From Gottfriedia luciferensis (GTDB lineage: Bacteria; Bacillota; Bacilli; Bacillales; Bacillaceae_G): a stretch of DNA of 64,000 bases. Numbering within the stretch: the stretch's first letter is position 1; every line of letters starts with the position of its first letter. Positions 45,216 to 54,519 of this stretch are shown here, in pieces. The stretch lies in assembly GCF_001712755.1 (NCBI RefSeq), contig NZ_MDKC01000001.1, forward strand, positions 186,001-250,000, read 5' to 3'. The notes below the pieces were generated by a model, which saw only the letters and a program-made list of their open reading frames with translations, did no database searches and was not told the DNA's origin. Both the position numbers and the translations under genes were made by a program.

Positions 45216-46139
45216 TCCAACAATTGAGGGGTGAATTGTTTCACCAAGTAAAGAAATTTTAAGCTTTTCGGGTTTTATTTTTTTCCTTTTCCATTCAGAA
45301 CATAATCGCTCTAGAGCCTCAAAAGGAGTATCATCTGCAAGTTTAAATGTTCCGTAATGCATAGGGATAAATAACTTTGCGTTTAAATCTATAAACGCTT
45401 GAACAGCTTCTTCAGGTGACATATGGTTGTGTTTCATAAACCATTCAGGTTCATATGCTCCGATTGGAATAATTGCTGTATCAATTTGAAATCTTTTACC
45501 GATTTCTTTGAATCCTGAAAAATAAGCACTATCTCCAACGTGATATATACAGTCATTCGACGTTTTGAATACAAACCCACCCCAATGCGACTTATTCCTA
45601 TCAAATAAAGTTCTCTTCGTCCAGTGCTGCGAAGGTACAAATGAAATATTGATCCCTAAAAAGTCTTTTGACTCCCACCATTTCATTTCATGGACATTGG
45701 TATAGCCTTTACTAACAAATTTTTGTTTCAAGCCGATTGGTAAAATAAATCGTGTTTTTTTAGGGAAATGTCGCAATGTATTAAAATCTAGATGATCATA
45801 GTGACCATGAGAAATACAAATTATGTCAATTGGAGGTAATTCTGATATAAGTATGCCTGGTTTTGACAATCGTTTTTTTAAAGCCATTTGATTGGCATAA
45901 ACAGGGTCAGTTAATATATTGACTCCTTTTATTTGAATTAAAAAAGTAGAGTGTCCAATCCAAGTAATTGTTGTTTTATCTCGATTTTCCTTTAAATAGG
46001 AGATTTTTTTATGACTACATTGTTGAATGACACTGCTATAATCCTTTTTTGTCTTACTTCTTTCGATTCCGCATTTGATTAAATCTTTAAAAGTTTTACG
46101 ATAACTCGTGTCTAAATTTTCATATTTTTTATTTGCCAT
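45186..46139 (-). CDS. MBL-fold hydrolase, UlaG / NAPE-PLD-like
   Basis: 317 residues. TWIGHSTFLIQ near residue 60, the zinc motif SHGHYDHLD near 110, IYHVGDSAYF near 195 and a late HYGTF are typical of NAPE-PLD/UlaG-type metal-dependent hydrolases. No signal peptide. Substrate unknown. Divergent from the SCO gene. Confidence 0.85.
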   Translation of the reverse strand: MANKKYENLDTSYRKTFKDLIKCGIERSKTKKDYSSVIQQCSHKKISYLKENRDKTTITWIGHSTFLIQIKGVNILTDPVYANQMALKKRLSKPGILISELPPIDIICISHGHYDHLDFNTLRHFPKKTRFILPIGLKQKFVSKGYTNVHEMKWWESKDFLGINISFVPSQHWTKRTLFDRNKSHWGGFVFKTSNDCIYHVGDSAYFSGFKEIGKRFQIDTAIIPIGAYEPEWFMKHNHMSPEEAVQAFIDLNAKLFIPMHYGTFKLADDTPFEALERLCSEWKRKKIKPEKLKISLLGETIHPSIVGNKKEEAIIY

Positions 46140-46309
46140 TATCAGTCATCCTTTCAAGATTTTTTATCAATATGTTTAGTTTAACTTTACTTTGTAAAAG
46201 TATCATTTGAAAAAGTTTAAATATATATGTCAATTAGTTTAAATTATTAGAAAGAAACGATCAGTTTTTGATACAATGGACAAGTACAATGCAACATAGG
46301 GGGATAAGT

Positions 46310-46894
46310 ATGAAGAGAAATACGGTATTTGTGACATTAATAATGATTTTATGTCTTGCATTATTAAGTGGCTGTGGTAATAAAATTGAAAATCCTTTAA
46401 ATTGGGATTTAGAAAAATTTACATACACTAACCAGGACGGTAAGACTTTTGGGACGAAAGATTTAAAAGGAAAGGTCTGGCTAACAGATTTTATATTTAC
46501 AAGTTGTGAAACAGTTTGTCCGCCAATGACAGCAAATATGGCAAAACTTCAACAAAAGGCTGCAGAGAAGAAGTTGAATGTAGACTTCATCTCATTTAGT
46601 ATTGATCCTGAAGTTGATACGCCACAATTATTAACTACATTCGCAAATAAATTTAATGCAGATTTTAATAATTGGAATTTCTTAACGGGCTATTCTCAAA
46701 AACACATTGAAAAATTTGCATCTGAAAATTTTAAAACGATTGTTAAAAAACCTGAAAACAATTCACAAGTTATCCATGGTACTAAATTTTATTTAATTGA
46801 TCAAAATGGAAAAATCGTTAAAGATTATAGTGGTGTAAGTAATGTGCCATTTGATGAGATTTTATCTGATATTGAAACTTTGACAGGGAAATAA
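46310..46894 (+). CDS. SCO1/SenC copper-chaperone lipoprotein (YpmQ-like)
   Basis: 194-residue lipoprotein (lipobox LSGC near residue 19) of the SCO family that helps build the CuA centre of cytochrome c oxidase. Copper/thiol motif CETVC near residue 65 and distal His in VIHGTKFYLID. Start ATG 46310 after AGGGGGATA. B. subtilis YpmQ (ScoA) is the counterpart, from the same chromosomal neighbourhood as I recall. Confidence 0.92.
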   Translation: MKRNTVFVTLIMILCLALLSGCGNKIENPLNWDLEKFTYTNQDGKTFGTKDLKGKVWLTDFIFTSCETVCPPMTANMAKLQQKAAEKKLNVDFISFSIDPEVDTPQLLTTFANKFNADFNNWNFLTGYSQKHIEKFASENFKTIVKKPENNSQVIHGTKFYLIDQNGKIVKDYSGVSNVPFDEILSDIETLTGK

Positions 46895-46932
46895 AGCTGC
46901 GTTTTGGTTAAAAGAGTTTCTATTTATTTAAT

Positions 46933-46968
46933 AAAAAACTGAGTTTCTAAAAGATACTCAGTTTTTTT
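46933..46968 (+). terminator. Terminator of the SCO gene
   Basis: AAAAAACTGAGT / ACTCAGTTTTTT with 11-base loop. Confidence 0.92.
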
Positions 46969-47056
46969 ATTTGAATTTAGTTAATTGTGCTGTGTATTAA
47001 AACATCGACATTCATCGGATTAGCTTTAAGATATTGGTAAAATGCAGTGTTACTTT

Positions 47057-47542
47057 TTAGTCTAAAAAGATTTGTTTTTGGTATTCAGGTAATTTTGTAC
47101 CTTTTATGACAAGCATACCATTTTCGTATGTTGCAGTTGCTGTTGTTGCATTAATTGGGTAAGGTAATTTTACTACTCTTTGGGATTGGCTATAAGAATA
47201 TTTTTTATAGGAGTAATTTGATTGATCGTTTTGTACTTCAGTAGTCGTATCAGTTTTTAAGCCAATTGTTAAGATTGTACCTTCAAGGTCCATATAAATT
47301 TGTTCTTTACTTACACCTGGCATACTTGCCTGAATGATTAATTCCTCGCCGTTTTCAATAATCTCTACACCGATTGACGAAAAAACTCCATGTTTATGAA
47401 AGAATTTATCAATCTCATCAAAAAGACCTCTAATAGGCGACTGATCTATTAGATCATCCACCTTTTTTAAATAATGTTGAAGATCAATAGATGAAAGACT
47501 TTGTTTTTCATCTTGAGCGTTGTTTTTTTCTTTTTCACTCAT
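47057..47542 (-). CDS. Hsp20/alpha-crystallin-type small heat-shock protein
   Basis: 161 residues. The alpha-crystallin domain spans about residues 60-155 (IENGEELIIQASMPGVSKEQIYMDL, RVVKLPYPIN, YENGMLVIKG), with an acidic N-terminal arm. The C-terminus ends KQIFLD without a clear I-x-I motif, so oligomerisation may be weak, as in YocM/CotM-like proteins of Bacillus. Start at the ATG 7 bp after GGAGG. No CIRCE or CtsR site recognised. Confidence 0.85.
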   Translation of the reverse strand: MSEKEKNNAQDEKQSLSSIDLQHYLKKVDDLIDQSPIRGLFDEIDKFFHKHGVFSSIGVEIIENGEELIIQASMPGVSKEQIYMDLEGTILTIGLKTDTTTEVQNDQSNYSYKKYSYSQSQRVVKLPYPINATTATATYENGMLVIKGTKLPEYQKQIFLD

Positions 47543-47635
47543 ATTCATACCTCCTATCATTCCGACTAACGCAGTATATGTAAGGAGCCTAAACACTGTG
47601 CATGTTTAGATGTAAAGATTTTATTATTCGAATTG

Positions 47636-47663
47636 TTGAAAATCAATTTTTGTCATGTACAAT
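47636..47663 (+). promoter_or_regulatory. Candidate sigma-A promoter of the GNAT gene
   Basis: TTGAAA (47636-47641) and TACAAT (47658-47663), 16-bp spacer, 36 bp before the start codon. Confidence 0.45.
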
Positions 47664-47698
47664 AGATGGAAAGAAAAAACGTGAGAAGAGGAAATTGA

Positions 47699-48184
47699 AT
47701 GGAAATACTGTTTGCAACAAAAGAAGATGTACTAGAAATTGTAACAATTTATAATGATGCAATTCTAAACACTACAGCAACATTTGATATGAAAATAAAA
47801 ACAGAAGAAGAAATGCAAAAATGGTTTGCCAACCATAATGAGTTCTACCCAGTAATTGTTTCTAAAGAAAATGGTCAAGTAACAGGTTATTGTTCACTTA
47901 CACAGTTTAAGGAAAAAGATGCATATAAACATACAGTAGAACTATCAGTCTATATTCATCCTGATCATCGTCGAAAAGGGCTAGCGAAGGCATTAATGAT
48001 TGACATGATTGAAACTGCTAAAAAACTAGGTCACTTTACAATTATTTCTTGTATTACTAGCGGAAACGAAGTGAGCGAAAGATTACATGAGAAATTAGGA
48101 TTTAAAAAGGTAGGCCATTTTTATAAAGTGGGTCAGAAATTTAATCAATGGCTAGATATCGTTTATTATCAATTAATGCTCTAA
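47699..48184 (+). CDS. GNAT N-acetyltransferase (phosphinothricin-acetyltransferase-like)
   Basis: 161 residues, GNAT fold. Starts with ATKEDVLEIVTIYNDAI and carries the acetyl-CoA loop HPDHRRKGLAKAL near residue 92 and HEKLGFKKVGHF, the pattern of the Pat/YwnH group, which acetylate small amines such as phosphinothricin or methionine sulfoximine. Substrate is inferred only from group. Confidence 0.88.
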   Translation: MEILFATKEDVLEIVTIYNDAILNTTATFDMKIKTEEEMQKWFANHNEFYPVIVSKENGQVTGYCSLTQFKEKDAYKHTVELSVYIHPDHRRKGLAKALMIDMIETAKKLGHFTIISCITSGNEVSERLHEKLGFKKVGHFYKVGQKFNQWLDIVYYQLML

Positions 48185-48348
48185 GCCAAATTCAAGAACT
48201 TAATAAGAAATCAATTTTATATCATCATTTTATCCATTGGACATTACAGAACCTGGGTGTTTTATTTGTAAAAAGGCCGTATTATTCATAATTTCTATAC
48301 TATGAACGTAAAATGTAGGAGAAATGTCGGAAAGTGGGGGAAATGACT

Positions 48349-50262
48349 TTGAAATTAAAACGCGCATTGACCCAGAAATTAGCAAAAAAAATTCATAACT
48401 TTTTATTCCTTGGAAAAATTGTTACAGAAAGAGTAGTGGACCAAGAGAAGCAGAGCTTACTTTTCTATGAAGATGAAGATCATATTCGTTTTTATGTAGA
48501 GTGTTTATCTCCAATTCCATCAAAGTTAAAAGCTAGTTTTTCAACTCAAGATGTTTTGTTTGTAGGGACAACTGCAAATAAAAATAATGAAAGTAAAATA
48601 AAACCACTAATTAAAAGTAAGAAGAAAGATGACATAATTGATGGATTAAAAAAGATTTTTGATTCTAAATTAGTGATGTTTCGTCTTGAATATGCCAATG
48701 AAGTTGTCACAGCAGATCTAGTTGAGTTTTTTGATGGGAAACGGGACACTTCCTACCATCTTCTACCTGTCATCGAACTTAGGGGAGAGGGAAAGCGTGA
48801 AGAGGTCGAAAACCGACTTATTAAAGGTTCTTTGCCAATTCATCTGCCAAAGTATTTTAATGATTTTGATCAACCTGAATTTGTCTTTTATGAAAATCGA
48901 CTATATGGCAATTTGTTTTTAAAATCGATGATGAATGATATTAGTTATTTAGAAAAACAAAATGAAGTTACATTTCAAGATTATGATGAAGATGAACTTA
49001 AAAAGTCCTTTATTCATTTAAATCATTTAATTTATTTTATTCCCGAAAAACAGTGGGAAGAGTTATGTAAAAACTTTAAAAAAGAATGCAAAGAACTTAT
49101 TTATACGCAAGATTTTACTGAGAAACAAGCTTTTCCCGTTGAATGGAGTAATGATACTGAAAATGCTTTTATTGAACGTTTTTACCAAAATTGTTTGCAG
49201 CAAGGATTGTTATACGAAAAAAAAGATATTATTAATTTTCATATATGTTGTAAATTTCAGGCTCTAACAATTTTAGGTGGTGTAAGCGGTACTGGGAAAT
49301 CTCAATTAGCACGTATTTATGGCGAAACCTTAGGACTTGAATTTGGTAAGGAGTTACTATTTGTTCCAATTTCACCATCTTATCGTGAACATTATGATTT
49401 ATTGGGTTATTTAAATCCGACTACTGGGATTTATATAGACTCTGAGACCGGATTAACGAAATTACTTATAGAGGCCGAACAGTTTCCACACAGGATGTAT
49501 ATGGTGATCTTTGATGAAATGAATCTTTCTCAAATTGAACATTGGTTTAGTAAATTTTTATCAATTTTAGAAATGCCTCAGGATAAGAGAGTGATTACGC
49601 TATTCCATGATCATAACGTAGTCATTAATCAATATTATAAGCCTAAAGTAAGAATAGGTAATAATATTATTTTTGTTGGAACAGTTAACTTTGATGAAAC
49701 TTCAAGTGAGTTTTCTTTAAGACTGTTAGATCGTGTAAATATAATCTCACTTAGATCAACTTCATTCATAAATTATGCAGAAAAGATGAATAATGAAAAT
49801 ATTTATGAAACTGTACCACAAATATATATTAATGCAGAAAACTATAGTAATTGGACAAAGAAAACTTTAAGTGCATCTGAGCTTACAAGTGATGAATTAA
49901 AGTTTTTTGATGAGTTTAATAAAATAGTTGAACATTCACTAAGTGAGCGAATAATCTCTCCGCGTATGATTAAAGATTTATCAAATTATTTAGCGAATAT
50001 ACCTACTCTTCCATCCCATATTCAATTCGAACGAAAAGAAGCGATCGATCTCTTTGTTAAGCAACGCGTATTAACTAAAGTTAGGGGATTATTTGCTAAT
50101 TTAGAAGAATTAATTGGTACAGGTGAAGGGAACGAGCAGGAAGGGCTACTAAACATGGTCATGAAATCTAATTTAGGTAGATCAATTTCTGACTTTGAGT
50201 ATTCTATTAAAGAATTGAAAAAGAAAAGAAAGCAGCTGGAGATTGATGGATATGTCAACTAA
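48349..50262 (+). CDS. McrB-like AAA+ ATPase/GTPase of a two-gene nuclease module
   Basis: 637 residues. The N-terminal 300 residues match no domain I recognise. The AAA+ domain has Walker A GGVSGTGKS near residue 309, FDEMNLSQIEHWFSKF (Walker B plus the conserved M-N motif of this McrB branch) near 386, and GTVNFDETSSEFSLRLLDR near 443, corresponding to the McrB N-x-x-D signature and sensor. McrB-type motors drive a partner nuclease. Start TTG 48349, 8 bp after GGGGG; ATG 48343 is an alternative. Overlaps the nuclease gene by 11 bp. Confidence 0.85.
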   Translation: MKLKRALTQKLAKKIHNFLFLGKIVTERVVDQEKQSLLFYEDEDHIRFYVECLSPIPSKLKASFSTQDVLFVGTTANKNNESKIKPLIKSKKKDDIIDGLKKIFDSKLVMFRLEYANEVVTADLVEFFDGKRDTSYHLLPVIELRGEGKREEVENRLIKGSLPIHLPKYFNDFDQPEFVFYENRLYGNLFLKSMMNDISYLEKQNEVTFQDYDEDELKKSFIHLNHLIYFIPEKQWEELCKNFKKECKELIYTQDFTEKQAFPVEWSNDTENAFIERFYQNCLQQGLLYEKKDIINFHICCKFQALTILGGVSGTGKSQLARIYGETLGLEFGKELLFVPISPSYREHYDLLGYLNPTTGIYIDSETGLTKLLIEAEQFPHRMYMVIFDEMNLSQIEHWFSKFLSILEMPQDKRVITLFHDHNVVINQYYKPKVRIGNNIIFVGTVNFDETSSEFSLRLLDRVNIISLRSTSFINYAEKMNNENIYETVPQIYINAENYSNWTKKTLSASELTSDELKFFDEFNKIVEHSLSERIISPRMIKDLSNYLANIPTLPSHIQFERKEAIDLFVKQRVLTKVRGLFANLEELIGTGEGNEQEGLLNMVMKSNLGRSISDFEYSIKELKKKRKQLEIDGYVN

Positions 50263-52123
50263 TAATAGTCCAGAAATTTTTGAGCCACTTTATCTCCCAT
50301 TTACGATTGCAATTCTTGTCGGAACTAGGGGGAAAGAGGAAAAAATATCTCTTGATGCACTTACAATGAACCCAAAAGAAGCTTACTTATTTGCCTATGA
50401 AATACAGGAATTAAAAAGATTTTTATTTCAAGTCGATGGTGAGTTTGACGGTAAAATTACGTTCGTTTGGAATAATCTTTATCATTTTCAACAAGAAAAC
50501 CTGGATGATCAGCAGTTTATTTTTACATCTGAAAAAAGAAAAATATTAATATATGAACATGGTAAAACCGAGAATGCCTATCCTTGGAGATGCGGGTATT
50601 ATGAATTTTGTATTATTTATCAAGAACAACAGTTTTATGGAATGATAAAAATAGTACCGAAAAATTTAGATTATGATCAATTAGAGTGGATGCATACAAC
50701 ATTAAATCAACAAATAAATGGAATAATGAATGACTCGCAATACTTTAAAAAATCTTCTGCTTCATTTACTCAAAATGGAACAATGTATTTTTGGCCAATT
50801 ATTCGATTTATCGAGTCAAATGAAGAGAGACTACTAGTTGCAATACAGCAGTTTATAAGTAAATTGAAGCGGAAGCAAAAAAAGGAATATGAATTAAAAA
50901 GGCAGGTAAAAAAATTAGATTTTAATACAATTAGATGGACATTATTGCATCCAGCCATTTCAAATGCAACTAATTTAACAATGCAACCAGTTGTTCAAGA
51001 AGAAAATTATATTGATGAGATAAAGTATGCTAAACATAAAGTTCGTAAATTTCTACTTACAATTGAAACCTTATTAACTTTTGTAAAATATGAATTAGTA
51101 AAAGACAAAAATAAAATGGATCAAATCGATTTTCAAGTGAAGGATATAGAAAAAATGATGCAAAATGTAGTTGGGAATGGCTCAATTACCGATCGAGAAA
51201 AAGCTAAATATAGACAGTCAAAAATGTTAAAAGAGCTAGAATTAGAAAAATTAACTAAAAGTGTTTCAGAAAAAGAACGAATTACGAATTCTTTAGAAAA
51301 ACTTTATGAAGTCTATTTTAGAGAATATACAATTGGGGTTTTTCGTTTAGCAACGGATACTGATACTTCAAAATATCCAACTAGTCCATCGAAAGTATTT
51401 TTAAATTTTATTCATTCCTTAAGCCTGTTTGATAAAAAGGTAAAAGAATACGGAAAAAAACAAATGCTTTTACCAGTATATAAGCCAACTTTTTTACTAT
51501 ATGAATACTTTGTCTTTTTCTCATTATGCGATATTTTCTTAAAGTTAAAATTTAAAAATGATTCTGAACCATTAGCTGAACAGATTTTAATGCATATAAA
51601 AGACGATGAGTTAATGGACGGAGCATTTGTGTCTCTTGAAAATAAAAATTGGATCATTAATTTAGTTTATAACGAAATCATCGAGGGAAGTCCACAAGTA
51701 TCACTGTTAAAAGGAACAAATTTTTTTAGTGGTGAAGAATCAAAAAAACCGGATATAAGATTAGATTTTTATCGAAAAAAAAATAAAGAATACGTTGCTT
51801 CGATCATTTTTGAAATTAAATATAGTCCAATGTTTAATATTTATCAACCAGTAGGGAATACAAAGGCAATGGAACAAATGTATAAATACTGGGGACTTAA
51901 GTATGTTGAACGTGTTAATGGAAAAATGACATATGTGCGAAAACCGATCAACGAAGTGATTTGCTTATATCCGGGTAGTAATGTTCATCGTAAAGTTCTA
52001 GAAGCGGGCTGTGGCACTTATATTCAGTTTTATCCGAAGAAAAAGGGCGAGGATTTTTATGAACTAGTAGGTGAAAGAGAGTTAGTAGAAATAATAAACA
52101 AAACACTTGAAGAACTTAAATAA
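50252..52123 (+). CDS. McrC-like DUF2357 / PD-(D/E)XK nuclease
   Basis: 623 residues, translated from within the end of the McrB-like gene (ATG 50252, or 50246). The first 200 residues are DUF2357-like beta-rich sequence; a Lys/Glu-rich coiled coil spans about residues 270-360; the C-terminal domain shows KPDIRLDF near 500 followed by IIFEIKYSP near 520, the D...E-x-K arrangement of a PD-(D/E)XK nuclease. Together with the upstream ATPase it forms an McrBC-type, nucleotide-driven restriction module. No methyltransferase or toxin lies nearby. Confidence 0.82.
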   Translation: MSTNNSPEIFEPLYLPFTIAILVGTRGKEEKISLDALTMNPKEAYLFAYEIQELKRFLFQVDGEFDGKITFVWNNLYHFQQENLDDQQFIFTSEKRKILIYEHGKTENAYPWRCGYYEFCIIYQEQQFYGMIKIVPKNLDYDQLEWMHTTLNQQINGIMNDSQYFKKSSASFTQNGTMYFWPIIRFIESNEERLLVAIQQFISKLKRKQKKEYELKRQVKKLDFNTIRWTLLHPAISNATNLTMQPVVQEENYIDEIKYAKHKVRKFLLTIETLLTFVKYELVKDKNKMDQIDFQVKDIEKMMQNVVGNGSITDREKAKYRQSKMLKELELEKLTKSVSEKERITNSLEKLYEVYFREYTIGVFRLATDTDTSKYPTSPSKVFLNFIHSLSLFDKKVKEYGKKQMLLPVYKPTFLLYEYFVFFSLCDIFLKLKFKNDSEPLAEQILMHIKDDELMDGAFVSLENKNWIINLVYNEIIEGSPQVSLLKGTNFFSGEESKKPDIRLDFYRKKNKEYVASIIFEIKYSPMFNIYQPVGNTKAMEQMYKYWGLKYVERVNGKMTYVRKPINEVICLYPGSNVHRKVLEAGCGTYIQFYPKKKGEDFYELVGERELVEIINKTLEELK

Positions 52124-52199
52124 TCCCAAGATGAACCCTTTGCGATTTGATTGTAATTGAAACTGAATTTTGAGAAAGTCAAACAAACAAATTTTTATG

Positions 52200-52237
52200 T
52201 GCCCTTTACCAATCGATGGCATAGGGCATAATTTTTT
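52200..52237 (+). terminator. Probable terminator of the McrBC-like operon
   Basis: TGCCCT / AGGGCA stem with a 17-base loop that can pair partly (ACC...GGC), then ATTTTTT. Confidence 0.6.
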
Positions 52238-52572
52238 AATTCGAAGATGTTTTGTCATTTTGATACATTGTTTATATTATAAATTACGAAAAAATATTTC
52301 GGTTGAAAACTTGCAATATCGTATTAATCTATACTAGAAAACTAATTATGAGATTATTTTGATTTCACAAATTATACATAATTAGTTATGTAAGCGTTGC
52401 CAAAAGCTAAATTTTACCATACAATAGAGCCATATATAAACAGACCAATAAAATATTTTTTTAACAAAATAACTAAATAGTATTAAAGAGACAATACTAA
52501 AATTTGGTATAAACTTTGTTTTATAGACGTAAGATAAGAATATTTATATAGGAATTTTAGGGGTGAGTGAGA
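52238..52572. other. AT-rich intergenic region, no gene seen
   Basis: 335 bp upstream of a GNAT gene. It holds a catabolite-repression-like sequence at 52389-52402 (13 of 14 matches) that is within chance expectation, and no obvious RNA or reading frame. Confidence 0.5.
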
Positions 52573-53130
52573 GTGTTTCGTGTTATTCATACAAAAGAAG
52601 AGAATAATTTATTTAACGAGCTTTGGGGAGATTTTTGTGAAGAAAACGAAATACCTTTCTTAGTAAGAAGTAATGAAGTTACTCGTTATGGAATTTGTAA
52701 TTCGGATAAAAAGTTAATTGGTACCCTCGAGTTTAGTAAATATAATATTGAAAATGAGGATAAAAATAAATATTATTATAATTTTTCCGAAAACAAATAT
52801 ATTAAATATATTCAAAATGAAGAAATCTATGAAATTGGTAAATTATTAATTACAAGGGAAAATAGAGGTAAAGGATTTTTTAAACAAATTTTACTAGCGT
52901 GTTATGATCATGCCAATCAGACTAACGCTGATTGGTATATTGGTACAATAAATAAAAGACTATATATGTTTGCTAGAAGTGCAGGATTTAAAATTTTACC
53001 GATTGATGAGTATTTTGAAATAAGTGATGATATTATTGCTGTACCATTTTTATTGGATATAAAGCATGCTATTAAGTTATTAAAATATTCAAATGAATTT
53101 AAAGAAATATTAATGTATTATGATAAATAA
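52573..53130 (+). CDS. GNAT-like acetyltransferase
   Basis: 185 residues with a GNAT core: LIGTLEFSKYN, then EIGKLLITRENRGKGFFKQ (acetyl-CoA loop R-x-x-G-x-G, near residue 100) and FARSAGFKIL. Rich in Tyr, Lys and Asn; similar in style to autoinducer-synthase-type or GNAT fold proteins of unknown substrate. Start GTG 52573, 6 bp after AGGGGTGA; GTG 52567 abuts the site. Confidence 0.7.
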   Translation: MFRVIHTKEENNLFNELWGDFCEENEIPFLVRSNEVTRYGICNSDKKLIGTLEFSKYNIENEDKNKYYYNFSENKYIKYIQNEEIYEIGKLLITRENRGKGFFKQILLACYDHANQTNADWYIGTINKRLYMFARSAGFKILPIDEYFEISDDIIAVPFLLDIKHAIKLLKYSNEFKEILMYYDK

Positions 53131-53134
53131 TTGT

Positions 53135-53168
53135 AAAAAACTCAGGGATTAACCTGAGTTTTTTTATT
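53135..53168 (+). terminator. Terminator of the GNAT-like gene
   Basis: AAAAAACTCAGG / CCTGAGTTTTTT perfect 12-bp stem, 6-base loop. Confidence 0.93.
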
Positions 53169-53174
53169 TGCATT

Positions 53175-53366
53175 TTATTCTTGTTCAAGAATACCTACAG
53201 CCTGATTCGTTTGATTATAAGCTGTTTGACAAGCTTGAAGCGCTTGTTCGATTCTTTCGTGGTTTTGGGGTTTTTCAACCGTTCCTAAAGCAGATTGAAG
53301 ACATTCAATTGCGTGTTTAAGTTCAGTAGTTGCATCCTGAGTATATTGTCGAGCATTTTTTTGCAT
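53175..53366 (-). CDS. Small helical hypothetical protein
   Basis: 63 residues, Gln/Ala-rich, two amphipathic helices, two Cys (residues about 22 and 44). Start at ATG 53366 after AAAGGAGGAATTAAC. Unrecognised. Lies downstream of racA on the same strand with a terminator in between. Confidence 0.65.
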   Translation of the reverse strand: MQKNARQYTQDATTELKHAIECLQSALGTVEKPQNHERIEQALQACQTAYNQTNQAVGILEQE

Positions 53367-53421
53367 GTTAATTCCTCCTTTCATACAAAATTATTTTTGA
53401 CCAACATTCATTTTAGTATGT

Positions 53422-53456
53422 AAAAAAACGTAGAAGAATTTTCTTCTACGTTTTTA
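53422..53456 (-). terminator. Terminator of racA
   Basis: AAAAACGTAGAAGAA / TTCTTCTACGTTTTT 15-bp stem with a minimal loop; T runs on both strands. It lies about 90 bp downstream of racA. Confidence 0.85.
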
Positions 53457-53547
53457 AATGCACGCCAAACGATTGCATCCTTCATTATTTCGCTTAGCTT
53501 CGTTCTTTAGTTCAATTCATTAAACCATAAACATGTCTTTAGATTTT

Positions 53548-54012
53548 TTAAACTCCGAATATCGATAAAATTGCAAATCGTTTTTTCGGTTTAAATGTAA
53601 TAATCTTTTTCTGATCCTCTAAATCTGCTTTTAATAAGGTCACCTGCTCATTTAATTGTTCTACTTGATTTTCAAGTTTAACAACTACTTTCTTTAAATC
53701 TTCAATTTCACATCGATGTTCCAAAATTTGTACCGAAACAACTTCATTTGCTTTTGTTTCAATTTTTTCTTCAAGTTTTATTAATTTTTGAGTTAATTCT
53801 TTTATAATGTCAATATGATCCGTGTCATTTTGTTTTGGTTCGATCGTTTGCATTGAAGCTTCATAAATTTCTTTAATTTGTTCGATTTGTTCCTCTGTAA
53901 ATAAATATCCGTTATGAGTTTTCTCTACTTTTAAATTACCTTTTTTTAAAAAAAATAATACTTTTTTATTTGTTAATTGCAGTTGTTCTGCCACTTGAGA
54001 AGTTGTATACAT
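53548..54012 (-). CDS. racA: RacA-like chromosome-anchoring protein
   Basis: 154 residues. N-terminal MerR-like winged helix (YTTSQVAEQLQLTNKKVLFFLK), acidic linker, then a coiled coil with QILEHRCEIEDL, which matches the QLLQHRREIEDM region of B. subtilis RacA. The C-terminus is short and hydrophobic (KKRFAILSIFGV), a possible membrane-contact segment. RacA tethers the origin region to the cell pole through DivIVA at the start of sporulation. GGAGGAGG site. A sigma-H-type promoter directly upstream supports the call. About 30 residues shorter than the B. subtilis protein as I recall it. Confidence 0.78.
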   Translation of the reverse strand: MYTTSQVAEQLQLTNKKVLFFLKKGNLKVEKTHNGYLFTEEQIEQIKEIYEASMQTIEPKQNDTDHIDIIKELTQKLIKLEEKIETKANEVVSVQILEHRCEIEDLKKVVVKLENQVEQLNEQVTLLKADLEDQKKIITFKPKKRFAILSIFGV

Positions 54013-54048
54013 ACGCTATTCCTCCTCCAAATAATTTATATATTAAAA

Positions 54049-54075
54049 ATTCTTTATAAAACTGCACATTCCTTT
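54049..54075 (-). promoter_or_regulatory. Sigma-H-type promoter of racA
   Basis: On the minus strand: AAAGGAATG, 11 bp, AAAGAAT, which fits the sigma-H pattern RnAGGAwww-N11/12-RnnGAAT except at one position. It ends 37 bp before the racA start. B. subtilis racA is transcribed by sigma-H. Confidence 0.65.
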
Positions 54076-54519
54076 GAGGTTGACAAAACTAGTGTTGACT
54101 CGGCAAAAGTTCTTAAAATACTCCGAATAAATAAGTTCTTAACATTCAAAATAGCTGAAAATGTAAACTTAATTACTTTTGTATTGATTTTTATCGAAAC
54201 TCGGTTTATTAAGGTGTTTTTAGTAAAATATTCTACTAATTTTAGAATATAAAGTAGATAAATAGCATATAATGCAAGACACTGATCGGAGAAGGAAAAT
54301 TGAGAAAAGGTAAAGAATGGTATTAAGAGAGCAGTCATATTGAGTGTGAAAACTAGAAAATGCAAATCCTTTTCAAAAATCATTTTCGATCCAAGTTTAA
54401 GAATGCCTAAATAAAAAAATTTTGATAACAAATTATTTAACTGAATATACTAAGATAAGCCTATTTAAAAATATTAATTATGAAGATGGCCTTCACTTCC
54501 AATTGGAGGGATGACTCAA
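54076..54519. other. Region without a supported gene
   Basis: 444 bp between racA and the CNNM gene. A hydrophobic minus-strand frame (54054-54431) starts with TTG without a ribosome binding site and overlaps the racA promoter; I regard it as non-coding or a decayed membrane-protein gene. Confidence 0.5.

Noticed and set aside
48324-48398. Short frame starting ATG 48324 after TAGGAGAA upstream of the McrB-like gene
   Set aside because: It overlaps the McrB-like start in another frame and ends after about 24 codons; spacing to the ribosome binding site is poor.
52389-52402. Catabolite-responsive-element-like site TGTAAGCGTTGCCA
   Set aside because: One mismatch to consensus, but several such matches are expected by chance in 64 kb and no carbon-catabolic gene follows.
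54054-54431. Hydrophobic 125-codon minus-strand frame
   Set aside because: TTG start without ribosome binding site, overlaps the sigma-H-type racA promoter, no recognisable family.
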